A stretch of 64,000 nt of DNA from Hymenobacter lucidus (GTDB lineage Bacteria > Bacteroidota > Bacteroidia > Cytophagales > Hymenobacteraceae). The stretch covers positions 248,001 through 312,000 of the forward strand of contig NZ_JAJADR010000006.1 in assembly GCF_020447265.1 (NCBI RefSeq), in the 5' to 3' direction. This document shows, in pieces, positions 22,804 through 31,370 of the stretch (position 1 is its first letter; every line of letters starts with the position of its first letter). The notes beneath the pieces were generated by a model. The model did no database searches. It had not been told where the DNA came from and saw only the letters and a program-made list of their open reading frames with translations. A program made the position numbers and the translations under genes.

Positions 22804-24369
22804 CTACGCCTTCGACGTGAGCGTGATGAACGGGATAATCACCTCTTCGAGCGAGATGCCGCCGTGCTGGAACGTGTCCTTGTAGTAGTTCACGTAGTAG
22901 TTGTAGTTGTTGGGGTAGGCGAAGAAATAGTCGCCCAGGGTGAAGACGTAGGCGGTGCTCACGTTTTCGCGGGGCAGGAAAATCCGCTCCGGCTTGCGCA
23001 CCACGTACACGTCCTTATCGGTGAAGCCCAGGTTTTTGCCGTGCTTGTAGCGCAGGTTGGTGTTCGTGTTCCGGTCGCCCACAATCTTGAAGGGACGTTT
23101 CACCCGAATCGTGCCGTGGTCGGTGGTGATGATGAGCTTGCCCTTTTTCTCGGCAATGGTTTGCAGCATCTCATACAAAGGCGAGTGCAGAAACCACGAG
23201 CGGGTGATGCTGCGGTACGCCGACTCATCGGCGGCCAGCTCCCGAATCATGGCCATGTCGGTGCGGGCGTGGGAGAGCATATCCACGAAGTTGTAGACGA
23301 TGACGTTGCACTTATAATTGTTGTGCAGGTTGCTCATCTTGCCCAGCAGGTCTTTGCCAGCCTGCAGGTTCGTCACCTTGTGGTAGCTGAACTTGTGCTT
23401 CTGGTTGGCTTTCTGGAACATGATTTCCATGAACTCGGCCTCGTTCATGTTCTTGCCCTCGTCGTCGTCGTCATTCACCCACAGGTTGGGGTACTTCTTC
23501 TGAATCTCGCCGGGCATCATGCCTGAGAAGATGGCGTTGCGGGCGTAAGCCGTGGTGGTGGGCAGGATGGAATAGTACATTTCCTCCTGATCCACGGTAA
23601 AGAGGTCGGCAATGATGGGCTCCAGAATCTTCCACTGGTCGTAGCGCAGATTGTCGATGAGCAGGAAGTACACGGGCGTGTCGCCGGTTTCCTTCAGCAG
23701 CGGAAACACGCGCTTCTGAAACAGCTCGTGCGACATCATGGGCGCGTCGTCGGCTTCGTTATTCACCCACTCCTCGTAGTTCTCCATGATGAACTTACAG
23801 AAGTAGTTGTTGGCCTCGTCCTTCTGCATATTGAAGACTTCGGCCATGCTCTTGCCTTCCGTCTCGTCAATTTCCAGCTCCCAGTACACCAGCTTTTTGT
23901 ACACGTCGGCCCACTCGCTCGGGCTCAGCCGGTCGCCGAGCTGCATGCCGAGCTGGCGGAAGTCGCGCTGGTAGCTGCTGTTGGTTTTCTCCGAAATCAG
24001 GCGCTTGTTGTCGAGCACCTTTTTCACGCTCAGCAGAATCTGGTTCGGATTAACGGGCTTGATGAGGTAATCGGCAATCTTGGAGCCGATGGCGTCCTCC
24101 ATGATGTGCTCTTCCTCGCTCTTGGTAATCATGATGACGGGCAGCGTAGGCTTCACGGCCTTGATTTCCGTCAGGGTTTCGAGGCCGGTGAGGCCGGGCA
24201 TGTTCTCGTCCAGGAATACGATATCGAAATTCTGCTCCTGCACCTGCTCGATGGCGTCGGCCCCGGAATTAACGCCGGTTACGTCGTAGCCTTTTTCGGT
24301 CAGGAAGAGAATGTGGGGTTTGAGCAGGTCGATTTCGTCGTCGGCCCAGAGGATGGAGTAACGTTGCAT
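22804..24369 (-). CDS. porX: PorX-type response regulator with PglZ-like phosphatase domain
   Basis: This 521-residue protein combines a receiver domain (1-120: ILWADDEIDLL, IVFLDENMPGLTG with the phospho-Asp, MITKSEEE, YLIKPVNP) with a long C-terminal PglZ-like alkaline-phosphatase-fold domain. Metal-site segments are VYFLLIDNLRYDQW, TTTAYARNAIFSGMMP, YNFVDMLSHAR and LIITTDHGTIRVKRP. This is the architecture of PorX, which with the kinase PorY and a sigma factor controls the type IX secretion system in Bacteroidota, and whose effector domain acts on cyclic oligonucleotides. It implies that the host has T9SS, although no secretion genes are in the window. The gene stands alone; porY is not adjacent. 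Confidence 0.93.
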   Translation of the reverse strand: MQRYSILWADDEIDLLKPHILFLTEKGYDVTGVNSGADAIEQVQEQNFDIVFLDENMPGLTGLETLTEIKAVKPTLPVIMITKSEEEHIMEDAIGSKIADYLIKPVNPNQILLSVKKVLDNKRLISEKTNSSYQRDFRQLGMQLGDRLSPSEWADVYKKLVYWELEIDETEGKSMAEVFNMQKDEANNYFCKFIMENYEEWVNNEADDAPMMSHELFQKRVFPLLKETGDTPVYFLLIDNLRYDQWKILEPIIADLFTVDQEEMYYSILPTTTAYARNAIFSGMMPGEIQKKYPNLWVNDDDDEGKNMNEAEFMEIMFQKANQKHKFSYHKVTNLQAGKDLLGKMSNLHNNYKCNVIVYNFVDMLSHARTDMAMIRELAADESAYRSITRSWFLHSPLYEMLQTIAEKKGKLIITTDHGTIRVKRPFKIVGDRNTNTNLRYKHGKNLGFTDKDVYVVRKPERIFLPRENVSTAYVFTLGDYFFAYPNNYNYYVNYYKDTFQHGGISLEEVIIPFITLTSKA

Positions 24370-24732
24370 ATGGGGTTTTTGGAGACTTAAAAAGGTAGCG
24401 TCGGGCCCAAAGGCCCGGCGGGTTTACGAACCGGCACTACAGCCATTGTGTGGCTGCCGCTACGCGCACTCCAATAGAGGGCCGTTGGCGCCGGCAGGTT
24501 GCAAATGACGTTTCGTAAGTAGCTTTACTCCCAATCCCCGGTTTTTGGTTCTGAAAAATTACGGCAATCCGATATTCGGCCGCCCAACTCCGCCGTAAAG
24601 AAGCCGAAAATTGTTGAGTTGGGTTCCAATGCCCGCCGGTCCGCCGCCCGCTGCGGGGGTTGAGCCGTCGGTCGTTTACCTCGTCCTGTTCCGTTCCACG
24701 CGCTTTTAGCAGCGCGCTACTGCCTCTGTCCT
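24370..24732. other. 363-bp intergenic region between divergent porX and HD genes
   Basis: This region should contain both promoters. I see an 8-bp inverted repeat, CCCAACTC and GAGTTGGG, separated by about 30 bp near 24583-24625, and no clear TAnnTTTG element or gene. Confidence 0.4.
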
Positions 24733-25965
24733 TTGAACAAAAAGAAAATCTTCAACGACCCGGTGTACGGCTTCGTCACGGTGCCTACCGAGTTGCTGTT
24801 CGACCTGATTGAGCATCCGTATTTTCAGCGCCTGCGCCGGATTCAGCAGCTGGGCCTCACCGGTTTCGTGTATCCGGGCGCGTTGCACACCCGCTTCCAC
24901 CACGCCCTGGGCGCCATGCACCTGATGACTCTGGCCCTGCGCACGCTTAAAGACAAGGGCGTCAAGATTTCGGCCGCCGAGGGCGAAGCCGCCCAGGCCG
25001 CCATCCTGCTCCACGACATCGGCCACGGCCCCCTCTCCCACGCCCTGGAGCACGCCATTTTTCACGAAGTGCCCCACGAGCAGCTCAGCCTGTTTCTGAT
25101 GCAAAAGCTCAACAAGGAGCATAACGGCGCCCTGGATCTGGCCATCCGCATCTTCCAGGGCACCTACGAGCGGCCGTTTTTCCACCAGCTCGTCAGCAGC
25201 CAGCTCGATATGGACCGGCTTGACTACCTCAACCGCGACTCGTTCTACACCGGCGTGCAGGAAGGCCGCCCCGGCGCCGACCGGCTCATCAAGATGCTCA
25301 CCGTAGTGGATGAAAAGCTGGTGCTGGAGGAAAAAGCGGTGTACAGCATCGAGAATTTCCTGGTGAGCCGCCGGCTGATGTACTGGCAGGTGTATCTGCA
25401 CAAAACCGTGACCAGCGCCGAGCAGATGATTATTCGCATCATTCAGCGGGCCCGGGACTTGGTGCGCTCGGGCCACGAGGTGCCCGCCACTCCCGATCTG
25501 CACTTCTTTCTGGCCAAGCCCGTCAGCCTGTTGCACTTCTCCCAGGACGACACCATTCTGCAGCGCTTCGTGCAGCTCGACGACACCGACGTGTGGAGCG
25601 CCGTCAAGATGTGGGCCCAGCACCCCGATAAGGTGCTCAGTTACATGTCGCGCAGTATCCTGGACCGCAAGCTGTTCAAAATCATCCTCCAGTCCGCGCC
25701 CTTCGACGACGACCTGGGCCTAGGCATTATCGAGCTCATTGCCGAGAAGTTTGACCTCTCGCCCCAGGATGCCAGCCAGCTGATGCTCGCCGGGCGCATC
25801 AGCAACAACGCCTACGACGCCGACGGCAAAGACACCATTGACGTGCTCACCAAGAGCGGCCGGGTTATCAACGTGGCCGAGGCCTCCGACCTGCCCAACA
25901 TCCGGGCCCTGGGCCAGCGCGTGGAGAAGCACTACATCTGCTACCCCAAGGAAATTGCCCACTAA
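24733..25965 (+). CDS. HD-domain phosphohydrolase
   Basis: This 410-residue protein starts at TTG (24733), as no in-frame ATG is suitably placed. It has the dNTPase/SAMHD1-like HD arrangement: HTRFHHALGAMHLM (first His), AILLHDIGHGPLSHALEH (HD pair) and SSQLDMDRLDYLNRDS (last Asp). It probably hydrolyses a (deoxy)nucleotide or related phosphate in the cytoplasm; the substrate in Bacteroidota is not known to me. It lies just upstream of lpxD, in an order I recall from other Bacteroidota genomes. The C-terminal 100 residues are helical and contain no extra domain. Confidence 0.88.
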   Translation: MNKKKIFNDPVYGFVTVPTELLFDLIEHPYFQRLRRIQQLGLTGFVYPGALHTRFHHALGAMHLMTLALRTLKDKGVKISAAEGEAAQAAILLHDIGHGPLSHALEHAIFHEVPHEQLSLFLMQKLNKEHNGALDLAIRIFQGTYERPFFHQLVSSQLDMDRLDYLNRDSFYTGVQEGRPGADRLIKMLTVVDEKLVLEEKAVYSIENFLVSRRLMYWQVYLHKTVTSAEQMIIRIIQRARDLVRSGHEVPATPDLHFFLAKPVSLLHFSQDDTILQRFVQLDDTDVWSAVKMWAQHPDKVLSYMSRSILDRKLFKIILQSAPFDDDLGLGIIELIAEKFDLSPQDASQLMLAGRISNNAYDADGKDTIDVLTKSGRVINVAEASDLPNIRALGQRVEKHYICYPKEIAH

Positions 25966-26081
25966 GGAAGTTTAGGGTCCTTGACGGGTGGTTTTTGGCG
26001 CGCTTAGGGAGTTTAAGCGCAATGCAGCAACGCGTTAGGGCATAACCAACGACCAAAAACCAAAAACCAAAAACCAACCGC

Positions 26082-26089
26082 TACTTTTG
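26082..26089 (+). promoter_or_regulatory. TACTTTTG -7 element at the lpxD start
   Basis: TACTTTTG matches TAnnTTTG and ends four bases before the lpxD ATG, after an ACCAAAA-rich low-complexity stretch (26047-26078). The transcript would be nearly leaderless. Confidence 0.5.
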
Positions 26090-26093
26090 CGCC

Positions 26094-27134
26094 ATGGAAT
26101 TTACGGTAGGCCAGATTGCGGAAGTGCTCCAGGGAATCGTCGAAGGCGACGCCACCCTGCGGATTGACCGCTTGGCAAAAATCGAAGAAGCACAGGCCGG
26201 GGCCCTCTCCTTTCTGTCGAATCTGAAGTACGAGCCCCACCTGTACACCACCGGTGCTTCGGCCGTCATCGTGAGTAAAACCCTGATACTGAAGCAGCCC
26301 AGCGCCGCCGCCCTGATTCGCGTCGACGACCCGTATACCAGCTTCACCACCCTGCTCGAATTCTACCAGCAGGCCACCCGCACCGGCCGGCGCGGCGTGG
26401 AAGAGCCCGCCTTTATCGGCGCGGACTCCGTTATCGGCGACAACCACTACCGCGGGGCCTTTTCCTACATCGGCCAAAACTGCCGCATCGGCCGCGACGT
26501 GGTTATTTTCCCCCAGGCCTACATCGGCGACCGGTGCGTTATCGGCGACGGGACCATTATCTACGCCGGGGCCAAAATCTACGCCGAAACCGTCATCGGG
26601 GCCCGCTGCACCATTCATGCCGGGGCCGTTATCGGCTCCGACGGCTTCGGTTTCGCGCCCCAGCCCGACGGCTCCTACAAAACCATTCCCCAGATCGGCA
26701 ACGTGGTGCTCGAAGACAACGTGAGCATTGGGGCCAACGCCACCATCGACTGCGCCACAATGGGCTCCACCATCATCCGGGAAGGGGCCAAAATCGACAA
26801 TCTGGTGCAGATTGCCCACAACGTGGAAATCGGCCGCCACACGGTGGTAGCGGCCCAAACCGGTATTTCAGGCTCCACCAAAATCGGCGACTTCTGCGTG
26901 CTGGCCGGCCAGACCGGTATTGCCGGCCACCTCTCGCTGGCCAACCGCACGACGGTTACGGCGCAGTCGGGCGTGGGCAAGTCCATCAAGACCGAAGGTG
27001 TGCTGCTGCAGGGCTCCCCGGCCTTTAACTTGCGCGACAGTCTGCGGGCCAACGCCATTTTTCGCCACCTGCCGGAGATAGAGAGGCGCCTCAGCGACTT
27101 GGAGCGTAACTCATCCGTGCCGGAAAAGTCCTAG
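26094..27134 (+). CDS. lpxD: UDP-3-O-acylglucosamine N-acyltransferase LpxD
   Basis: This 346-residue protein has the typical LpxD length and catalyses the third step of lipid A synthesis. It has an N-terminal uridine-binding domain (1-100: IDRLAKIEEAQAGALSFLSNLKY) and a left-handed beta-helix of hexapeptide repeats (about 105-300, e.g. VIGDNHYRGAFSYIGQNC, VVIFPQAYIGDRCVIGDG). The catalytic His lies in QIAHNVEIGRH. A C-terminal helical extension (IFRHLPEIERRLSDLERN) follows. It is the first gene of the lpxD, lpxC-fabZ, lpxA run on the plus strand. Confidence 0.96.
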   Translation: MEFTVGQIAEVLQGIVEGDATLRIDRLAKIEEAQAGALSFLSNLKYEPHLYTTGASAVIVSKTLILKQPSAAALIRVDDPYTSFTTLLEFYQQATRTGRRGVEEPAFIGADSVIGDNHYRGAFSYIGQNCRIGRDVVIFPQAYIGDRCVIGDGTIIYAGAKIYAETVIGARCTIHAGAVIGSDGFGFAPQPDGSYKTIPQIGNVVLEDNVSIGANATIDCATMGSTIIREGAKIDNLVQIAHNVEIGRHTVVAAQTGISGSTKIGDFCVLAGQTGIAGHLSLANRTTVTAQSGVGKSIKTEGVLLQGSPAFNLRDSLRANAIFRHLPEIERRLSDLERNSSVPEKS

Positions 27135-27139
27135 CTTTG
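27132..27139 (+). promoter_or_regulatory. TAGCTTTG -7 element overlapping the lpxD stop
   Basis: TAGCTTTG fits TAnnTTTG and begins with the lpxD stop codon TAG. It would start a transcript near 27146 whose first bases form the hairpin at 27147-27190, upstream of lpxC-fabZ. Confidence 0.4.
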
Positions 27140-27146
27140 CACTCTG

Positions 27147-27192
27147 AAAAGCTGCTGGCACTTGGCTACTAGCTAAGGCCCGCAGCTTTTTT
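27147..27192 (+). terminator. terminator-like hairpin in the lpxD to lpxC gap
   Basis: AAAAGCTGC (27147-27155) pairs with GCAGCTTTT (27182-27190), followed by more T. The 26-nt loop can form an inner AGCTA-type fold. It either ends lpxD transcripts or attenuates transcription into lpxC-fabZ, 77 bp further on. Confidence 0.6.
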
Positions 27193-27268
27193 ATTGTCCC
27201 CTTCCCGAATCCCCGAAGTTTTTTGCCCGTCAGCTAGCAGCTGATTGTCAGCCGCTAACAGCCCCACA

Positions 27269-28663
27269 ATGAACGATAAGCAACACACTATCAAGGCCCC
27301 GGTAACCGTGAGCGGCATCGGCCTGCACACCGGCGTTTCGGCCACCATGACGTTCTGCCCCGCGCCGGTAAATCATGGCTATAAGTTTCAGCGCATCGAT
27401 TTGCCCGGCCAGCCCGTGGTAGATGCCGACGTCGACAACGTGGTAGACCTCTCCCGCGGCACGACCATCGAGCAGAACGGGGCCCGCGTGAATACCGTGG
27501 AGCACACGCTGGCCGCCCTGGTCGGCCTGCAGATTGATAACGTGATGATTCAGCTCGACGGACCCGAGCCGCCCATCATGGATGGCAGCAGTTTTGAGTT
27601 CATCAAAGCCATTCAGGAAGTGGGCCTGGAAGAGCAGAACGCACTGCGCAACTACTTCGAGATTCCCGAGGAAATCCGCTACGTGGAGCACGGCCGGGCC
27701 GTGGAAATTGCCGCCCTGCCCCTGAACGACTACCGCCTGACGGTGATGGTGGACTACAACTCGCCGGTGCTAGGCTCGCAGCACGCCTCGCTGAACGACA
27801 TTACGCAGTTTACCACCGAAATTTCCAGCTCCCGCACCTTCTGCTTTCTGCACGAGCTCGAAGCCCTCTACAAGTCCAACCTCATCAAGGGCGGTGATTT
27901 GAGCAACGCCATTGTGGTGGTCGACCGGGTGGTGAGCGACGAGGAGCTGACGGAACTGGCCACCATGCTGGGCAAGCCCAAAGTGGCCGTCAAGAAGGAA
28001 GGCATCCTCAACAACGTGGACCTGCGCTACAAAAACGAGCCGGCCCGCCACAAGCTGCTCGACCTCGTGGGCGACCTGGCCCTGGTAGGCCGGCCGCTGA
28101 AAGGTCAGATTCTGGCCGCCCGGCCCGGCCACGCGGCCAACGTAGCCTTCGCCAAGAAGATCAAGAAGAAGATGATGGAGGCCAACACTTCCTCGGTGCC
28201 GAGCTACGACCCGGCCCGGGAGCCGGTGCTGGACATCAACCAGATCAGCCAGATTCTGCCCCACCGCTACCCGTTCCTGCTCATCGACAAGATCATTCAC
28301 CTCGACCAGACGACGGTAACGGGCGTGAAGAACGTGACGATGAACGAGCCGTTTTTCCCCGGCCACTTCCCCGGTAACCCCATCATGCCCGGCGTGCTCC
28401 AGATTGAGGCCATGGCCCAGACCGGCGGCATTCTGGTGCTGAACACCGTGCCCGACCCGGAAAACTACCTGACCCTGTTTCTCGGCATCGAAAACTGCCG
28501 CTTCCGCAAGAAAGTAGTGCCCGGTGATACTATCATTTTCCGCTGCCAGCTGTTGTCTCCCATCAAACGCGGTATTGCCAAGATGAAAGGCCAGGCCTTC
28601 GTGAATGGCAAAGTGGTGATGGAAGCGGAGATGAGCGCGGCCATTGTCCGCAAAGACGCCTAG
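27269..28663 (+). CDS. lpxC/fabZ: LpxC-FabZ fusion: UDP-3-O-acyl-GlcNAc deacetylase / 3-hydroxyacyl-ACP dehydratase
   Basis: The start is the ATG at 27269 (MNDKQHTIKAPVTV). The 464-residue product fuses two enzymes, as is usual in Bacteroidota. Residues 1-305 are LpxC, the zinc deacetylase that commits lipid A synthesis; zinc ligands are in RVNTVEHTLAAL and RHKLLDLVGDLALVG. Residues about 318-464 are FabZ, which dehydrates 3-hydroxyacyl-ACP in fatty acid elongation; the active site is FPGHFPGNPIMPGVLQIEAMAQTGG (His and Glu), after LPHRYPFLLIDKI. The fusion balances lipid A and phospholipid acyl supply. It sits between lpxD and lpxA. Confidence 0.96.
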   Translation: MNDKQHTIKAPVTVSGIGLHTGVSATMTFCPAPVNHGYKFQRIDLPGQPVVDADVDNVVDLSRGTTIEQNGARVNTVEHTLAALVGLQIDNVMIQLDGPEPPIMDGSSFEFIKAIQEVGLEEQNALRNYFEIPEEIRYVEHGRAVEIAALPLNDYRLTVMVDYNSPVLGSQHASLNDITQFTTEISSSRTFCFLHELEALYKSNLIKGGDLSNAIVVVDRVVSDEELTELATMLGKPKVAVKKEGILNNVDLRYKNEPARHKLLDLVGDLALVGRPLKGQILAARPGHAANVAFAKKIKKKMMEANTSSVPSYDPAREPVLDINQISQILPHRYPFLLIDKIIHLDQTTVTGVKNVTMNEPFFPGHFPGNPIMPGVLQIEAMAQTGGILVLNTVPDPENYLTLFLGIENCRFRKKVVPGDTIIFRCQLLSPIKRGIAKMKGQAFVNGKVVMEAEMSAAIVRKDA

Positions 28664-28782
28664 TTTCAATTAGCAGTTATCAGGTACTATTTAACCGAAC
28701 GGTCCATTTCCACACGAGAAAGACTTCCGAATCCGTTAGATGCGCTTGATACCTGTTAAATGTTAATTGTTAATTGATCAGA

Positions 28783-29580
28783 ATGAACCAGCCGCTCGCC
28801 TACATTCACCCCGAAGCCAAAATCGCCCAAAACGTGGTGGTGGAGCCTTTCACCACCATTGATAAGGATGTGGAAATCGGGGAAGGCACCTGGATTGGAC
28901 CCAACGTGACGATTATGTCGGGGGCCCGCATTGGCAAAAACTGCAAGATTTTCCCCGGGGCCGTTATTGCCGCCATGCCCCAGGACCTCAAGTTCGCGGG
29001 CGAGAAAACCACGGTCTACATCGGCGACAATACCGTTATCCGGGAGTGCGTGACGGTGAACCGCGGCACTGTGGATCGGCTCAAGACCATCGTGGGCAGC
29101 AACTGCCTGCTGATGGCCTACGTGCACGTCGCCCACGACTGCATCATCGGCAACCACTGCGTGCTGGCCAACGGCGTGCAGCTGGCCGGCCACGTTGAAA
29201 TCGGCGACCATGCCATCATCGGTGGCACCTCGGCCGTGCACCAGTTCGTGAAGGTGGGCCCCCACGCCATGATTTCGGGCGGCTCTCTGGTGCGCAAAGA
29301 CGTGCCTCCCTTCGTGAAGGCCGGCCGGGAGCCCCTTACCTACAGCGGTATCAACTCCATCGGCCTGCGCCGCCGGGGCTTTTCCGACCAGAAAATCAGC
29401 GAGATTCAGCAGCTCTACCGCCTGCTATTCCTGAGCGGCCTGAACAACAACGACGCCCTCGACAAGATTGAGCTGGAGCTGCTGCCCTCCCCCGAGCGCG
29501 ACGAAGTAGTGAACTTTGTGCGCAACTCGGGCCGGGGCGTGATTAAGGGCTATTCCCGCAACGGCAACGGTGCAGATTGA
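28783..29580 (+). CDS. lpxA: acyl-ACP:UDP-N-acetylglucosamine O-acyltransferase LpxA
   Basis: The ATG at 28783 (MNQPLAYIHPEAKIAQNV) gives 265 residues, the normal length. The protein makes UDP-3-O-acyl-GlcNAc, the first step of lipid A synthesis. It is a left-handed beta-helix of hexapeptide repeats (1-185) with the catalytic His in LMAYVHVAHDCIIGNHC. The helical C-terminal domain (GLRRRGFSDQKISEIQQLYRLLF) follows. Its end overlaps the ABC ATPase start by 11 bp. Confidence 0.96.
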   Translation: MNQPLAYIHPEAKIAQNVVVEPFTTIDKDVEIGEGTWIGPNVTIMSGARIGKNCKIFPGAVIAAMPQDLKFAGEKTTVYIGDNTVIRECVTVNRGTVDRLKTIVGSNCLLMAYVHVAHDCIIGNHCVLANGVQLAGHVEIGDHAIIGGTSAVHQFVKVGPHAMISGGSLVRKDVPPFVKAGREPLTYSGINSIGLRRRGFSDQKISEIQQLYRLLFLSGLNNNDALDKIELELLPSPERDEVVNFVRNSGRGVIKGYSRNGNGAD

Positions 29581-30202
29581 AGCCAGCGGGCTGGGCAAGC
29601 GCTTCTCCCGGGAGTGGATTTTCCGGGGCCTGAGCCACGTCTTTCACCCCGGTACGGCCACAGCGGTGCTGGGGCCCAACGGCTCGGGCAAAAGCACCCT
29701 GCTCAACACCCTTTCCGGTCAAATTCTGCCCACTGAAGGCTCCCTGGCATATTCCTTTCAGGGCGCGGTAGTACCTGTGGAAGATGTGCCGCGCCGCCTG
29801 GCCTACTGCGCGCCCTACCTGGAGCTGATTGAGGAGCTAACCCTGACCGAGCTGCTGCACTTTCACACCCGCTTCAAGCCTCTGCGGCCCGGCACGAGCC
29901 CGACGCGGCTTATCGAGCTGATGTATCTGGAAAAGTCGCGCCACAAGATGGTGCGCGACTTCTCGTCGGGAATGAAGCAGCGCCTCAAGCTGGCCCTAGC
30001 CCTCTACGCCGACTCGCCGTTGCTGCTACTCGACGAGCCCACCACCAACCTCGACCGCACCGGCGTGGCCTGGTACCTGGAGCACGTAGCGGCTACCGTG
30101 GCCGGCCGGCTGGTTATCGTCAGCTCCAACGTGCCCGAGGAATACAGCTTCTGCCAGCACCAGCTTAGTGTCACGGACTTTGGGGCGCAGGCGGCCCGTT
30201 AA
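29570..30202 (+). CDS. ABC transporter ATP-binding protein
   Basis: This 210-residue ATPase starts at GTG (29570), overlapping lpxA by 11 bp, which implies translational coupling. Walker A is GPNGSGKST, the signature is DFSSGMKQRLKLALAL, and Walker B is LLLLDEPTTNLD. No permease gene is adjacent. Its fixed place behind lpxA is one I recall from related genomes and suggests an envelope-related role, but the transported substrate cannot be told from the sequence. The C-terminus is short, ending soon after the H-loop region, where SSNVPEEY replaces the usual His-containing segment. Confidence 0.88.
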   Translation: MQIEASGLGKRFSREWIFRGLSHVFHPGTATAVLGPNGSGKSTLLNTLSGQILPTEGSLAYSFQGAVVPVEDVPRRLAYCAPYLELIEELTLTELLHFHTRFKPLRPGTSPTRLIELMYLEKSRHKMVRDFSSGMKQRLKLALALYADSPLLLLDEPTTNLDRTGVAWYLEHVAATVAGRLVIVSSNVPEEYSFCQHQLSVTDFGAQAAR

Positions 30203-30228
30203 GCGCGGCTTTTGTCGGGTCCGCTGCG

Positions 30229-30236
30229 TATTTTTG
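30229..30236 (+). promoter_or_regulatory. TATTTTTG -7 element before the Uma2 gene
   Basis: TATTTTTG fits TAnnTTTG, lies 16 bases before the ATG at 30253, and has a TTTG at 30211-30214 that may be a closely spaced -33 element. Confidence 0.4.
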
Positions 30237-30252
30237 GCTAAACCCCACGCCG

Positions 30253-30828
30253 ATGTCAGCCCAGCCCAAACCGCACTACACGCCCACCGAATACCTTGCC
30301 TTCGAGCGGGAGTCCGAAACGAAAAACGAGTATTTCCAGGGCGAAATCTTCGCCATGTCGGGAGCCAGCCGGGCGCATAACCTGTTGGTTACAAACCTCA
30401 TCATGGGGTTTGGCAACCGTCTGGGCGACTCCTGCAGCGTGTTTCCCAGTGATATGCGCGTACACGTGGCGGCCAATGGTCTTTACACCTATCCCGATGT
30501 ATCGGTAGTATGCGGCGAAGAGCACTACCTCGACGATGCTCATCTGGACACCCTGCTCAACCCTGTGGTGCTGGTGGAAGTGCTGTCGAAAACCACGGCT
30601 AAGGATGACCGCAACAGTAAGTTTCTGCTGTATAAGAGCATTGCGAGCTTACAACATTATGTGCTCGTCGACAGCCAGCGGGTGAATGTGGCGCTGTATT
30701 CGCGGGGCGCGGGCAGCAGCTGGCTGTTTGAGGAGTATCAGGGACTTGATGCCATTTTGCCCGTCCTGGCGCTGGGCATCGAGCTGCCACTGGCGGAAAT
30801 CTACCGCCGCCTGGAGCTGCCGGGCTGA
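30253..30828 (+). CDS. Uma2-family (DUF820) PD-(D/E)XK nuclease-like protein
   Basis: This 191-residue protein matches the Uma2 family: YTPTEYLAFERESETKNEYFQGEIFAMSGAS at the N-terminus, then TYPDVSVVCGE (catalytic Asp), VVLVEVLSKTTAKDD (E-x-L/K) and KFLLYKSIASLQHYVLVD. The fold is that of restriction-endonuclease-like enzymes. Uma2 proteins are abundant in cyanobacteria and some Bacteroidota, and their biological role is not established. There is no neighbouring methylase or transposase gene. Confidence 0.85.
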   Translation: MSAQPKPHYTPTEYLAFERESETKNEYFQGEIFAMSGASRAHNLLVTNLIMGFGNRLGDSCSVFPSDMRVHVAANGLYTYPDVSVVCGEEHYLDDAHLDTLLNPVVLVEVLSKTTAKDDRNSKFLLYKSIASLQHYVLVDSQRVNVALYSRGAGSSWLFEEYQGLDAILPVLALGIELPLAEIYRRLELPG

Positions 30829-30853
30829 AAAATTTTCGGGCGGCGGCGGCAAC

Positions 30854-30861
30854 TAATTTTG
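30854..30861 (+). promoter_or_regulatory. TAATTTTG -7 element before the acidic protein gene
   Basis: TAATTTTG fits TAnnTTTG and lies about 100 bases before the ATG at 30965. No clear -33 TTG is seen. Confidence 0.4.
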
Positions 30862-30964
30862 CGTCCCAACAATTAACCCAAAGCGTCGGCTGCCGTATCT
30901 TCGCAGCTGAAAGCGCTTCTTTCAGGCTTCCCCATCTTTCACCCAATACCGCCCTCATACGGCT

Positions 30965-31327
30965 ATGAAACAATACGACGACTTCGAGGATGACGACCTG
31001 CTCGGCGACGATGATGAGCTGGATACTTTCGCCAAGACCGGCGGCAGCAAAACCCGCGGCAATGAAGAAGACCGCCTTTCGGCCAAGTACGCCGATTACC
31101 TGATGTGGCGCGACACGGGCTCCTCGCACGACGAGGCTCTAGATTTGGCCAGCATGACCGAGGAAGAATACACCACTGCCGAAGCCGCCGAAGACCCCGA
31201 CAGCAGCCGCGGCTTCTCCAGCCTCGATGACGACGATGACGACTTCGCCGACGACGAGGACGACGATTCGTTTGGGCGTAGCAGCAGCCGGGGCGCCAAA
31301 GGCCGCTACGACGACGACGATTATTAA
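30965..31327 (+). CDS. small highly acidic protein
   Basis: This 120-residue protein has Asp-rich ends (DDFEDDDLLGDDDELD, then SLDDDDDDFADDEDDDSFG and DDDDY) and a moderately ordered middle (EEDRLSAKYADYLMWRDTGSSHDEALDLASMTEEEY). There is no signal peptide. The strong negative charge suggests a protein-, metal- or nucleic-acid-interaction role, or DNA mimicry; I know no family function. It is closed by a strong bidirectional terminator and appears to be monocistronic. Confidence 0.75.
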   Translation: MKQYDDFEDDDLLGDDDELDTFAKTGGSKTRGNEEDRLSAKYADYLMWRDTGSSHDEALDLASMTEEEYTTAEAAEDPDSSRGFSSLDDDDDDFADDEDDDSFGRSSSRGAKGRYDDDDY

Positions 31328-31370
31328 TGGTTGCTGATTGTTGGTTGTTACTTGTTGACAGCCTCACTAA

